DNA of 64,000 nt from Actinobacteria bacterium OK074 (lineage in GTDB: Bacteria > Actinomycetota > Actinomycetes > Streptomycetales > Streptomycetaceae), in NCBI GenBank assembly GCA_001298575.1, contig LJCV01000231.1, positions 1 to 64,000 on the forward strand. Reading direction: 5' to 3'. The notes below the pieces were generated by a model that did no database searches, was not told where the DNA came from, and worked only from the letters and a program-made list of their open reading frames with translations. The translations under genes and the position numbers were made by a program. Numbering within the stretch: the stretch's first letter is position 1; each line of letters begins with the position of its first letter. Shown one piece after another: positions 52,331 to 59,538 of this stretch.

Positions 52331-52427
52331 TTCAGTTGTGGCTGTGCCTGGTGATGCCCATGTTCAGTTGTGGCTGTGCGAGGTACTGCCCTGTGAAGTT
52401 GTGACTGATGTGAAGTTGTGGCTGTGC
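52331..52427 (+). repeat. iteron-like repeats around AGTTGTGGCTGTGC
   Basis: Two perfect 17-bp copies of ttcagttgtggctgtgc (52331, 52363), a divergent copy (tgaagttgtgactgatg, 52394) and another close copy (tgaagttgtggctgtgc, 52411). They fill the gap before the first GntR gene. AAGTTGT also appears in that gene's promoter end (52619-52626). No gene fits this 52305-52637 region. Confidence 0.7.
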
Positions 52428-52535
52428 GCGGGTCGGCCAAGGCTCCCGGCTCCCCTCCGGAAGGGAACCCGGCCGTCCGCCTCGACTCCGAGGCCAACCT
52501 CTCTGAGGTGCGACCATGTTGTCGAAGGTTGTGGA

Positions 52536-52550
52536 AGTTGGTGACCAACT
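52536..52550. promoter_or_regulatory. operator AGTTGGT-G-ACCAACT, GntR-1
   Basis: A perfect 7-1-7 palindrome ending exactly 87 nt before the GTG of the first GntR gene. A matching site lies at the same distance before the second GntR gene, so it is probably the autoregulatory operator. Confidence 0.65.
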
Positions 52551-52637
52551 CCACCTTACTTCTCTCCGTTTGGAGACGGCCTATAACCACCTTCACATGA
52601 ACTGCCCAAAGATGGCGCGAAGTTGTAGTGTTTGGTC

Positions 52638-53555
52638 GTGGAGCCGGAACGTGCCGCCGTCAATGGGCGGGCAAGGTCACAACGGCCACCGCGGCCACAG
52701 CGTTCACATCGCGAGGTGGCCGACGTACTGCGCGACCGGATCAGGTCCGGCGCGCTGCGGCCAGGTCAGCGCATGCCGACACAGGCGACGCTGGCCGACG
52801 AGTTCGGGGTTGAACGGGGCACGGTGCGCCAGGCCCTGCGCATCCTCGCGGCGGAGCAACTCCTGGCCAACGTTTCCAAAGGCAGCCCGGCCACGGTGGC
52901 ACCGTATGCGGGGCGCGTGCAGGACGGACCCGAGGCCCGGCCGCAGTCGACGACGGTGTCCCTTGCCCCGCGCATATCGGCCGCGTTCGCGGCGCCGGAG
53001 GTGACGATCGACGCGCTGTGCCTGACGTCGGGATCGCTCACGCTGGCCATGGGCGAGCCGTTGCGGGAGATTCACGCGGGACGTATAAAACCGGCCAGAG
53101 TCGATGTGCGGGTGCTGCTGCCGTCGCGCACCATCGAGTTGGCGTTCCCGACGCCGGTGGCGGACGGGGACGGCGACAGCGACCGCCTGCACGGCCGCTG
53201 GCTGACCCAACGCAACGCGCAGGCACAGGTGTTGCAGCACAACCTGCTCGCGTTACGGGCCACGCACGGGATCGACGTGCACGTGACGTTCCGGGCGCTG
53301 CCGTTCACCCCGCCGGTGAAGCTGTACCTGCTCAACGGGGCGGAGGCGCTGTTCGCGTTCTACACGCTCAGGCGGGGCGGCGAGGAGATCGACCACGAGT
53401 ACCTGGAGACGTACGACACAGAGGGCACCCGCTCGACGTTGTTCCCGTTCGGACGGGGTACCGGACTGCGGGACGAGACGTTCGTGGACCAGGCGCGACA
53501 GTGGTTCGACGCGCTGTGGGGGACGATCAGTTCGGACCTGGAGTTCCGCGACTGA
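52638..53555 (+). CDS. GntR-family regulator 1 with shared C-terminal domain
   Basis: 305 residues from GTG 52638, placed by the preceding TAGTGT box and lack of a ribosome site (leaderless). The winged helix is REVADVLRDRIRSGALRPGQ and EFGVERGTVRQALRILAAEQ. The C-terminal 200 residues (EVTIDALCLTSGSLTLAMGE, RVLLPSRTIELAFPTP, VKLYLLNGAEALFAFY, WFDALW) are shared with regulators 2 and 3 and, more distantly, with the membrane protein at 57819. The ligand is unknown. An 87-nt leader separates it from its palindrome. Confidence 0.9.
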   Translation: MEPERAAVNGRARSQRPPRPQRSHREVADVLRDRIRSGALRPGQRMPTQATLADEFGVERGTVRQALRILAAEQLLANVSKGSPATVAPYAGRVQDGPEARPQSTTVSLAPRISAAFAAPEVTIDALCLTSGSLTLAMGEPLREIHAGRIKPARVDVRVLLPSRTIELAFPTPVADGDGDSDRLHGRWLTQRNAQAQVLQHNLLALRATHGIDVHVTFRALPFTPPVKLYLLNGAEALFAFYTLRRGGEEIDHEYLETYDTEGTRSTLFPFGRGTGLRDETFVDQARQWFDALWGTISSDLEFRD

Positions 53556-53594
53556 CCGCCCCGGGGCGGGAGTTGGGCCGTGACGAGCCGGAAC

Positions 53595-53783
53595 TCACAG
53601 CGCGGGCCCGGTGACGACCAGCGCGAGGACGACGGCCCCGATCGAACTGCACGTCGGGCTCTTGGCCTTGATGCCGATGGTGAGGAAGAGCAGACCGACG
53701 ATGCCCGTGATGCCGTATCGCGACTGGACGTACTGGTCGAAGACGACGGCGGAGACGGCGGAGACGAAGGTCAGGACGGGCAT
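53595..53783 (-). CDS. 62-residue membrane protein divergent from GntR-2
   Basis: ATG with AAGGAGG 7 nt upstream. Two hydrophobic segments (PVLTFVSAVSAVVF, GITGIVGLLFLTIGI) and a third near the C-terminus (IGAVVLALVVTGPAL) predict a polytopic small membrane protein with one Cys. It shares a 160-bp divergent promoter region, full of AGTTGG/CCAACT half-sites, with GntR-2, so it is a likely regulon member. Confidence 0.72.
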   Translation of the reverse strand: MPVLTFVSAVSAVVFDQYVQSRYGITGIVGLLFLTIGIKAKSPTCSSIGAVVLALVVTGPAL

Positions 53784-53829
53784 GGTGGTACCTCCTTCGG
53801 TGGGACGGGTACTGGAGGCGATTCCTCCG

Positions 53830-53884
53830 CCAACTCTGCTAAGTTGGCAACCAACTCAAGTGAAGTTATCCCCAGTTGGTAACT
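53830..53884. promoter_or_regulatory. operator array of CCAACT/AGTTGG half-sites, GntR-2
   Basis: CCAACT (53830), AGTTGG-CAA-CCAACT (53842-53856) and AGTTGGTAACT (53874-53884). The central palindrome ends 87 nt before GTG 53944, as for GntR-1. The array lies between the divergent membrane gene and GntR-2 and can control both. Confidence 0.68.
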
Positions 53885-53943
53885 ATCTCAAAACAACTTC
53901 CGGGCAACTCCTCGTAGATGGAGGAGAGTTGTACCGTTTGGTC

Positions 53944-54819
53944 GTGACACAGGAGAACGTGGCAGTGAACGGCAGCAGAAGGCTCTCGCCCCAGGAGATC
54001 GCCGACGCCCTGCGCGGTCGTATCCGCGCCGGTGACCTGCGCCCGGGCGACCGGCTGCCCACGCAGGCGGAGTTGGCGGAGGAGTTCGGCGTCGAACGCG
54101 GCGCGGTCCGCCAGGCGCTGCGCGAACTCCAGAGCGACGGCCTGCTGAGCAACGTCAGCAAGGGCAGCCCGCCGCGCATCGCGGAACAGGCGCCGGCCCG
54201 TCACGAACCCCAGCCCACGATGGTGGCCCTGGCCCCCCGCCTGACCGAGGCGTTCGCCGCCCCCCACGTCCGCCTGGACGCGGCCTGCCTGACGGCGGAG
54301 ACCCTGATGGTGGCCCTGAGCGAACCGGTCCGCCAGATCCACGAGGGCCGCATCCGCCCACAGCGCATCGACGCACGAATCCTGCTGCCGTCGCGGGACA
54401 TCGCGTTGGCGTTTCCGGTGTCGGTCGAGGGCAACGGCGACGAGACCGACCCGGTGCACAGCCGCTGGCTGGGCCAACGCAACTCCCAGGGCCAGGTGTT
54501 GAAGCACAACCTGCTCGCCCTGCGCGCCACGCACGGCATCGAGGTCAACGTGACGTTCCGGGCGCTGCCGTTCACGCCGCCGATAAAGCTGTACCTGCTC
54601 AACGAGGCGGAAGCGCTGTTCGCCTACTACAAGGTCACCGAACGCGAGGAGCCGGTCCTGGGCGAACCCCGCCAGCTCTACGACGCGTTGGGCTCGACCC
54701 CCCTCCTCTTCTCCTTCGAGAAGCGCGCTGGCCAGCGGGATGCGACGTTCGTCACGGAATCCCAGAACTGGTTCGACGCCCTCTGGGCAACCATCACGAC
54801 GGACCTGACACTCTCCTAG
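53944..54819 (+). CDS. GntR-family regulator 2 with shared C-terminal domain
   Basis: 291 residues from GTG 53944. The upstream end AGTTGTACCGTTTGGTC then GTG parallels that of regulator 1, so it is probably also leaderless. The HTH is QEIADALRGRIRAGDLRPGD and EFGVERGAVRQALRELQSDG. The C-terminal domain (LDAACLTAETLMVALSEPVR, ARILLPSRDIALAFPVSVEG, IKLYLLNEAEALFAYYKV) is close to that of regulator 1. The stop overlaps the HAD gene start by 1 nt (TAGTG), giving coupled translation. Confidence 0.9.
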   Translation: MTQENVAVNGSRRLSPQEIADALRGRIRAGDLRPGDRLPTQAELAEEFGVERGAVRQALRELQSDGLLSNVSKGSPPRIAEQAPARHEPQPTMVALAPRLTEAFAAPHVRLDAACLTAETLMVALSEPVRQIHEGRIRPQRIDARILLPSRDIALAFPVSVEGNGDETDPVHSRWLGQRNSQGQVLKHNLLALRATHGIEVNVTFRALPFTPPIKLYLLNEAEALFAYYKVTEREEPVLGEPRQLYDALGSTPLLFSFEKRAGQRDATFVTESQNWFDALWATITTDLTLS

Positions 54820-55547
54820 TGACTTCTGATGCGACATGGGCCGATTCCGCGCCGAACGAGCCAGAGAAGCTTCGAGAGTTGATCGATCGTGTTCGGTTTG
54901 TGCTGTGGGATCTGGATGGGCCGATTTGTCGGTTGTTTGCGGGGTATCCGGCGGCGGAGGTGGCGCGCAGGATGGTCGGGCTGGTCGAGCGGCTCGGACT
55001 CGTGGACGCGTTGACGGAACAGGAACGGACCTCCGAGGACCCGCATTTCGCCCTGCTCGGCGTCAACCGGCGGCATCCCGCGAGCGATCTGCTGCTGGAC
55101 CTGGAAGAGTGGCTCACCCGCCAGGAGTTGGAGGCCGTCCCGTCCGCGCTTCCCACTCCGTACGCCGATCCCCTGATCCAGACATGGTCGGCGTTCGGCG
55201 TCCGCTTCGCCGTCACGACGAACAACTCGCCCCTGGTGGCGGCCGAGTACGTGAAGACGCGCGGCCTCGCCGACTACTTCCCGCACATCTACGGCCGCAC
55301 CCAGAACCTGGGCCTGATGAAGCCGGACCCGTACTGCCTGCGGCAGGCCATGAACGCGTTGGGCGCGAGTCCTGAGACCACGCTGATGATCGGCGACGCC
55401 CCCACGGACCTTCTAGCAGCCCGCGCGGCGGGGGTCTCCTTCCTGGGCTACGCGCGTAACGCGAAGAAGGAAAGCGAACTGAGGAACGCCGGAGCCGAGT
55501 TGGTGGTGCGCTCGTTGAATCCTGTGCTGATGCTGTTGCGGGGCTGA
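54819..55547 (+). CDS. HAD-superfamily hydrolase
   Basis: 242 residues; GTG sharing one base with the GntR-2 stop. Motif I is VLWDLDGPICRLF, motif II the VTTNNS strand, motif III the Lys in LMKPDPYC, and motif IV MIGDAPTDLLAARAAG. A phosphatase of the phosphoglycolate-phosphatase-like type. It probably acts on a small phosphorylated metabolite linked to the signal sensed by GntR-2. Confidence 0.9.
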   Translation: MTSDATWADSAPNEPEKLRELIDRVRFVLWDLDGPICRLFAGYPAAEVARRMVGLVERLGLVDALTEQERTSEDPHFALLGVNRRHPASDLLLDLEEWLTRQELEAVPSALPTPYADPLIQTWSAFGVRFAVTTNNSPLVAAEYVKTRGLADYFPHIYGRTQNLGLMKPDPYCLRQAMNALGASPETTLMIGDAPTDLLAARAAGVSFLGYARNAKKESELRNAGAELVVRSLNPVLMLLRG

Positions 55548-55663
55548 GTGGTGAAGGTTGAAGAGGGAGAGCGAGCAGATGAAACGGAAGTGACACGCCG
55601 CGAAGCATTCAAGAGGATACGGTTCCCTCACTTCTTATCAGTTGTTCCAAGAAAGACGGGTCG

Positions 55664-56749
55664 ATGACGCCCGAAATCACTATGCTGCCGCAGCGTGCCG
55701 ATGGCATGTGCGTCGATCCTGACGCGATCGAGGGGCCTTTGCCCGGCTATCACCACAACACTTATGTGTTTCCCCTGCCTTCTCCGGGCGATGGGGTCGG
55801 GCCCGCTCTCCAGGGGCGTTGGAAGGTCCGCGAACCGCGCGCCGGCCTGCTGTGGTTCGACCGGCGCTGCTTCGCGTCGGAGGAGCCGCTGCTGTACGAA
55901 CTCCAACGGCGTATCGACGTCATTCCCCAGGTCACCCAGGTAGGGGGCGTGAACCTCCAACGCTTCGTCGAGGGTTCGACGTTGGGCGCCCTGCACCCGT
56001 CCGGCACGGCGGTTCCCGAGGACGTGCTCGACCAGATCCTCGGAGTGTTCCGGCGGACGGTGCCCATCACCTCGGGCACGGTGGGCGTGGAACGCGTCTG
56101 CGAGAAGAAGGACCACGCGATGGAAGGGAACAGTCAGGAGTTCCTGGAGACGCTGGTCCGCTTCACCGAGGAGAAGGTGTACGAACGCAATCTGCCCAAA
56201 TACGAAGAAACCTTCGCTCTTCTGGGCATTGGGTCGGACTCCTTCCGATATCTCCGGAAGGTTGTGAAGGGCCTTACGTCCAGACCGTTCTGTCTGCTCC
56301 ACGCCGACCTGCACCGGGAGAATTTCATCCTCGACCGGGACGGGAAACTCTGGGTCATCGACTGGGAGTTGGCGATGTTCGGCGATCCCCTCTACGACCT
56401 CGCCACGCATCTGCACCTCATGCGCTATCCGAAGGACCAGGAAGAGCGCCTGACCGAACGCTGGTGCGAGGCGGTGGAGACCGTACGCGAAGGCAGCGCG
56501 AAGGGCTGTGACGCCGACCTCCCCCGGCTGCGCGCCTACAAGAAGGCCCAGTCCGTCTTCACCGACATCGTCCGCGCGACGCAACGCCTGGGCTTCGACG
56601 ACGCCGGCGTGCGCCCGGACGTGCGCCTGCGCCAGGAGAGCCGGAAGGTGCACCAGGCGCTGCTGGCGGCGGCGCAGACGTTGGGGTTGGAGTCGGTGCC
56701 GAACCTCGGATCGGTGAAGGCTGCGCTCCAGCGGTGTGTGGGGAGTTGA
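55664..56749 (+). CDS. aminoglycoside-phosphotransferase-like kinase
   Basis: 361 residues. The kinase core is CLLHADLHRENFILDRDG (catalytic loop with Asp and Asn) and WVIDWELAMFGDPLYDLATH (metal Asp). The family covers antibiotic kinases and small-molecule kinases such as choline or thiamine kinase. The substrate is not readable. It lies between a HAD phosphatase and a GntR regulator, so a kinase-phosphatase pair on one metabolite is possible. The 3' end is 35 bp before GntR-3. Confidence 0.85.
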   Translation: MTPEITMLPQRADGMCVDPDAIEGPLPGYHHNTYVFPLPSPGDGVGPALQGRWKVREPRAGLLWFDRRCFASEEPLLYELQRRIDVIPQVTQVGGVNLQRFVEGSTLGALHPSGTAVPEDVLDQILGVFRRTVPITSGTVGVERVCEKKDHAMEGNSQEFLETLVRFTEEKVYERNLPKYEETFALLGIGSDSFRYLRKVVKGLTSRPFCLLHADLHRENFILDRDGKLWVIDWELAMFGDPLYDLATHLHLMRYPKDQEERLTERWCEAVETVREGSAKGCDADLPRLRAYKKAQSVFTDIVRATQRLGFDDAGVRPDVRLRQESRKVHQALLAAAQTLGLESVPNLGSVKAALQRCVGS

Positions 56750-56784
56750 CTCGACCCCACGCGTTCTACGGGTACGGTCGGCCT

Positions 56785-57687
56785 GTGGGCGATAACCGGA
56801 CCGGCGATGGCGGCGGCAGGGAATTCGACGGCGGCGGCAGGGAGTTCTGGCGTGTGTCGGAGGCGATGCGCGCACGCATGACCGACGGCACCTACCCCCT
56901 GGGCAGCCATCTGCCCCCGCAGCGGGCGCTGGCCAAGGAGTTCGGAGTGTCCCGGGACACCGTCCAACGAGTGTTGAGGGAGCTCATCGACGAAGGATGG
57001 ATCCAGTCGCGTCAGGGCAGCGGATCCCGCGTCATCAAGAGCCAGCACATACAGTCCCCGAGGGCTTTCGAGGCCGGGCGGGGGCGGCCCGTCACCCTGG
57101 GGCCGCTCATCGACGAGGCGTTCGGGCAGTCCGAAATCACGCTCGATGTCTCCACGTTGACCTCGGAGACCCTGGACGCGCACATCCGGTTGCAGGCCGA
57201 ACGGATCCGCGCGGGTGCCATCTCCCCGGAGCGCATCGCCCTGCGGATGCTGCTGCCGTCCGAGGATCTGGCACTGCCGTATCCGCGGATCAAGGACAAC
57301 CCGGATGACCTGCGCATGCGGGACCGGCTGTTGGGCATCACCCGACGGCATACAGCCTCGTTGCGTGCGGTGTTGGGGGAGTTGGAGACCGAGGGGCTGG
57401 TCCCGACCGTCGCCGTAGAGATCAAGCACGCGCCGCTGACGCCCGCGTTCAAGCTGTATCTGCTCAACGAGTCCGAGGCGCTGTTCGGCCCCTACGAGGT
57501 CATCGAGCGCCCCATCGTGCTGCCTGACGGGGGCGAGGGCGAACGGACCGATGCGATCGACGTCCTCGGGCTCGGGGCGACGTTGACCCATGTCGTCCGG
57601 GATGGTGACGTGAGTTCACAGGGATCGGTTTTCGTCGACAGCATGCAGTCCTGGTTCGATTCGGTGTGGAACCTGCTCGCGACCTGA
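56785..57687 (+). CDS. GntR-family regulator 3 with shared C-terminal domain
   Basis: 300 residues from GTG 56785, preceded by TACGGT and without a ribosome site. A Gly-rich start (DGGGREFDGGGREF) precedes the HTH SEAMRARMTDGTYPLGSHLP and EFGVSRDTVQRVLRELIDEG. The C-terminal domain (ITLDVSTLTSETLDAHIRL, LRMLLPSEDLALPYP, FKLYLLNESEALFGPYEV, SWFDSVW) aligns with regulators 1 and 2. It is the closest of the three to the membrane protein that follows. Confidence 0.88.
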   Translation: MGDNRTGDGGGREFDGGGREFWRVSEAMRARMTDGTYPLGSHLPPQRALAKEFGVSRDTVQRVLRELIDEGWIQSRQGSGSRVIKSQHIQSPRAFEAGRGRPVTLGPLIDEAFGQSEITLDVSTLTSETLDAHIRLQAERIRAGAISPERIALRMLLPSEDLALPYPRIKDNPDDLRMRDRLLGITRRHTASLRAVLGELETEGLVPTVAVEIKHAPLTPAFKLYLLNESEALFGPYEVIERPIVLPDGGEGERTDAIDVLGLGATLTHVVRDGDVSSQGSVFVDSMQSWFDSVWNLLAT

Positions 57688-57818
57688 CAGCAGTAGCCAT
57701 CTTGTCGAGATCTGGCCGCACGGAGACCATGGCTGCATCGAGCGGCCGGGATCGCCATGGCACCACGACGCAACCCTGGTGACGCGACGGGGAGTTCGAC
57801 GCGGGGGAGGCGCCACGC

Positions 57819-58760
57819 ATGTCCGCAGCCGGGGGCGGTACGAACGACGGGGCGCTGGGCGCGCGGCTGAGGCGGTTCCAGGCGCGTGCCGAACCTCTCG
57901 TCACGCGCTTCATCCTGCTCGGCATCTTCGTCACCGGCCTGACAGCCCAGTTCGTCCAGCCACTGGGAGACGCCCTCCAGAACAAGACGTTCCTCGGCGG
58001 CTCGCTGCTCAGCCTGGTGGGGTACGTGCTGTACGGCAAGCTGGTGGAGCTCTCGCCGGTGGCGCCGGAGCGGCCTCAACCAGTGACCAGTTCACGGCAG
58101 TTGGGCAGTTTCGTCAGTGAGGCGTTCCGGGCTCGGCGGGTCGAGATCAGTTTTCTCGGTTACACCGGGGAGACGCTCTTCTCCGAGCTGTATCACCATC
58201 TGGACGCGCTGCGGGAGCACCCGGGACAGACGCGGCACGTCTCCATCCGCATGATGGTTCCTGATTTCGACCAGTCCATGACCGTGCCGTCCAGGGTGGG
58301 GCCGGACGGAAAGCCCGTCGACGATCCGGAGTTCCGGCAGCGGCTGGCGCGACAGTGCGCGCAGTACGACGAGATGTTGTCGGGGCTCGCCGAGCGGATC
58401 ACGGCGGGCGGCACGGTCGCGGTGGAGAGCGAGTACCGCTGCTACACGGGCAGTCCGCGGGACAAGACCTGCATCCTCAACAGTGAGCAGGTGCTGCACG
58501 GACTGTACGACGTGTCGGCGCGCCTGCGCCTGCGGCAGGGGGATCCGAAGGAGTACTTCGACCCCAAGGGTGCCAGTACGGACCTCACGATTCTGTCCCG
58601 CAAGGACGGCGCCGCGGCCGAGCGGGATCTCGCCACGTGGAACAAATACCTCGACGACCAGTGGGACTTGGCCCTCACGCCTTCGTGGCGCCGGGCGGCC
58701 GGCGCGGGGGACGGTACGGCGGATGCGGTCGGTTCGGGAAGCGGGGCGCCCGCCGGGTGA
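57819..58760 (+). CDS. membrane-anchored protein carrying the GntR-type C-terminal domain
   Basis: 313 residues. Two N-terminal transmembrane helices (FILLGIFVTGLTAQFVQPLG, GGSLLSLVGYVLYGKL) replace the winged helix. The rest aligns with the regulators: VEISFLGYTGETLFSELY with ITLDVSTLTSETLDAHIR, VSIRMMVPDFDQSMTVP with IALRMLLPSEDLALPYP, KTCILNSEQVLHGLYDV with FKLYLLNESEALFGPYEV, and a final W-x5-DDQWD. It may sense or process the same ligand at the membrane. Function unknown. Confidence 0.75.
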   Translation: MSAAGGGTNDGALGARLRRFQARAEPLVTRFILLGIFVTGLTAQFVQPLGDALQNKTFLGGSLLSLVGYVLYGKLVELSPVAPERPQPVTSSRQLGSFVSEAFRARRVEISFLGYTGETLFSELYHHLDALREHPGQTRHVSIRMMVPDFDQSMTVPSRVGPDGKPVDDPEFRQRLARQCAQYDEMLSGLAERITAGGTVAVESEYRCYTGSPRDKTCILNSEQVLHGLYDVSARLRLRQGDPKEYFDPKGASTDLTILSRKDGAAAERDLATWNKYLDDQWDLALTPSWRRAAGAGDGTADAVGSGSGAPAG

Positions 58761-58767
58761 GGTCCGG

Positions 58768-58843
58768 CGACGACGCGTACCCTCACCGACGACGCGTACT
58801 CTCACCGACCACGCACACGCGCACGGACGACGCGTACCCTCAC
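58768..58843 (+). repeat. cgacgacgcgtaccctcac repeats before the TetR gene
   Basis: Two adjacent 19-bp copies (58768-58786, 58787-58805, one mismatch) and a third (58826-58843), each with ACGCGT in the middle, ending 4 nt before the TetR start codon. They could be the autoregulatory operator array. Confidence 0.7.
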
Positions 58844-58847
58844 GCGC

Positions 58848-59498
58848 ATGAACGAGCCCGGCCTGCGCGAGCGCAAGAAGCAGCGGATGTACCAGACCGT
58901 CTCCGAGATCGCCATCGCGCTCTTCCTGGAGAAGGGCTTCGACGCCGTCTCCGTCGCCGAGGTCGCCGCCGCCGCGGAGATCTCCAAGCCGACCCTCTTC
59001 CGGTACTTCCCGGCCAAGGAGGACCTCGTCCTGCACCGCATCGCCGACCACGAGGACGAGTCGGCGCGCGTGGTCCGCGAGGCGACAGGGCGTGGGACCG
59101 CCCCGCTGCCCGCCCTCCGCCGCCACTTCCTCGACGGGCTGCACCGCCTCGACCCCGTCACCGGCCTCAACGACCACCCCGCCGTCCTCGCCTTCCACCG
59201 CCTCCTCTACGGCACCCCCGCCCTCGCCGCCCGCGCCACCGCCTACGTCGAACAGTCCGAGTCCGCCCTCGCCGCGGCCCTCGCCGACACCCTCGACTCC
59301 GCCGTCGACGCCCGTCTCGCCGCCGCCCAGATCGTCGCCGTACAGCGGGTGCTCGCCCTGGAGAACTGGCGGCGGATCGCGGACGGGGAGCAGGTGGAGG
59401 CGGTGCGGGGGGACGCGGTCGCCGCTGCCGAGCGTGCGTTCGATCGGCTGGCGGTCGGGTGGCCCGAGCTTGCCCCGCGACCCACCGCAACCCAGTAA
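58848..59498 (+). CDS. TetR-family transcriptional regulator
   Basis: 216 residues starting MNEPGLRERKKQRMYQTVSE. The HTH is VSVAEVAAAAEISKPTLFRY followed by FPAKEDLVL. The ligand domain is Ala/Leu-rich. It lies 40 bp before a HelD-like helicase gene in the same direction and may control it through the inverted site at 59491. No ribosome site, so possibly leaderless. Confidence 0.92.
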   Translation: MNEPGLRERKKQRMYQTVSEIAIALFLEKGFDAVSVAEVAAAAEISKPTLFRYFPAKEDLVLHRIADHEDESARVVREATGRGTAPLPALRRHFLDGLHRLDPVTGLNDHPAVLAFHRLLYGTPALAARATAYVEQSESALAAALADTLDSAVDARLAAAQIVAVQRVLALENWRRIADGEQVEAVRGDAVAAAERAFDRLAVGWPELAPRPTATQ

Positions 59499-59525
59499 AA
59501 TATTTAACCCGGTTACGTTATTGGG
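59491..59525. promoter_or_regulatory. A/T-rich promoter with nested inverted repeats
   Basis: CCCAGTAA ... TTATTGGG (7 of 8 pairs) encloses TAACC-C-GGTTA at 59505-59515. This A/T-rich patch stands out and lies 14 nt before the helicase start. It is likely the promoter and TetR operator. Confidence 0.5.
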
Positions 59526-59538
59526 TACGCTCGACGGC

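Noticed and set aside
52318..52596. Minus-strand frames across the iteron region
   Set aside because: No ribosome site, and the sequence is only the translation of the repeats.
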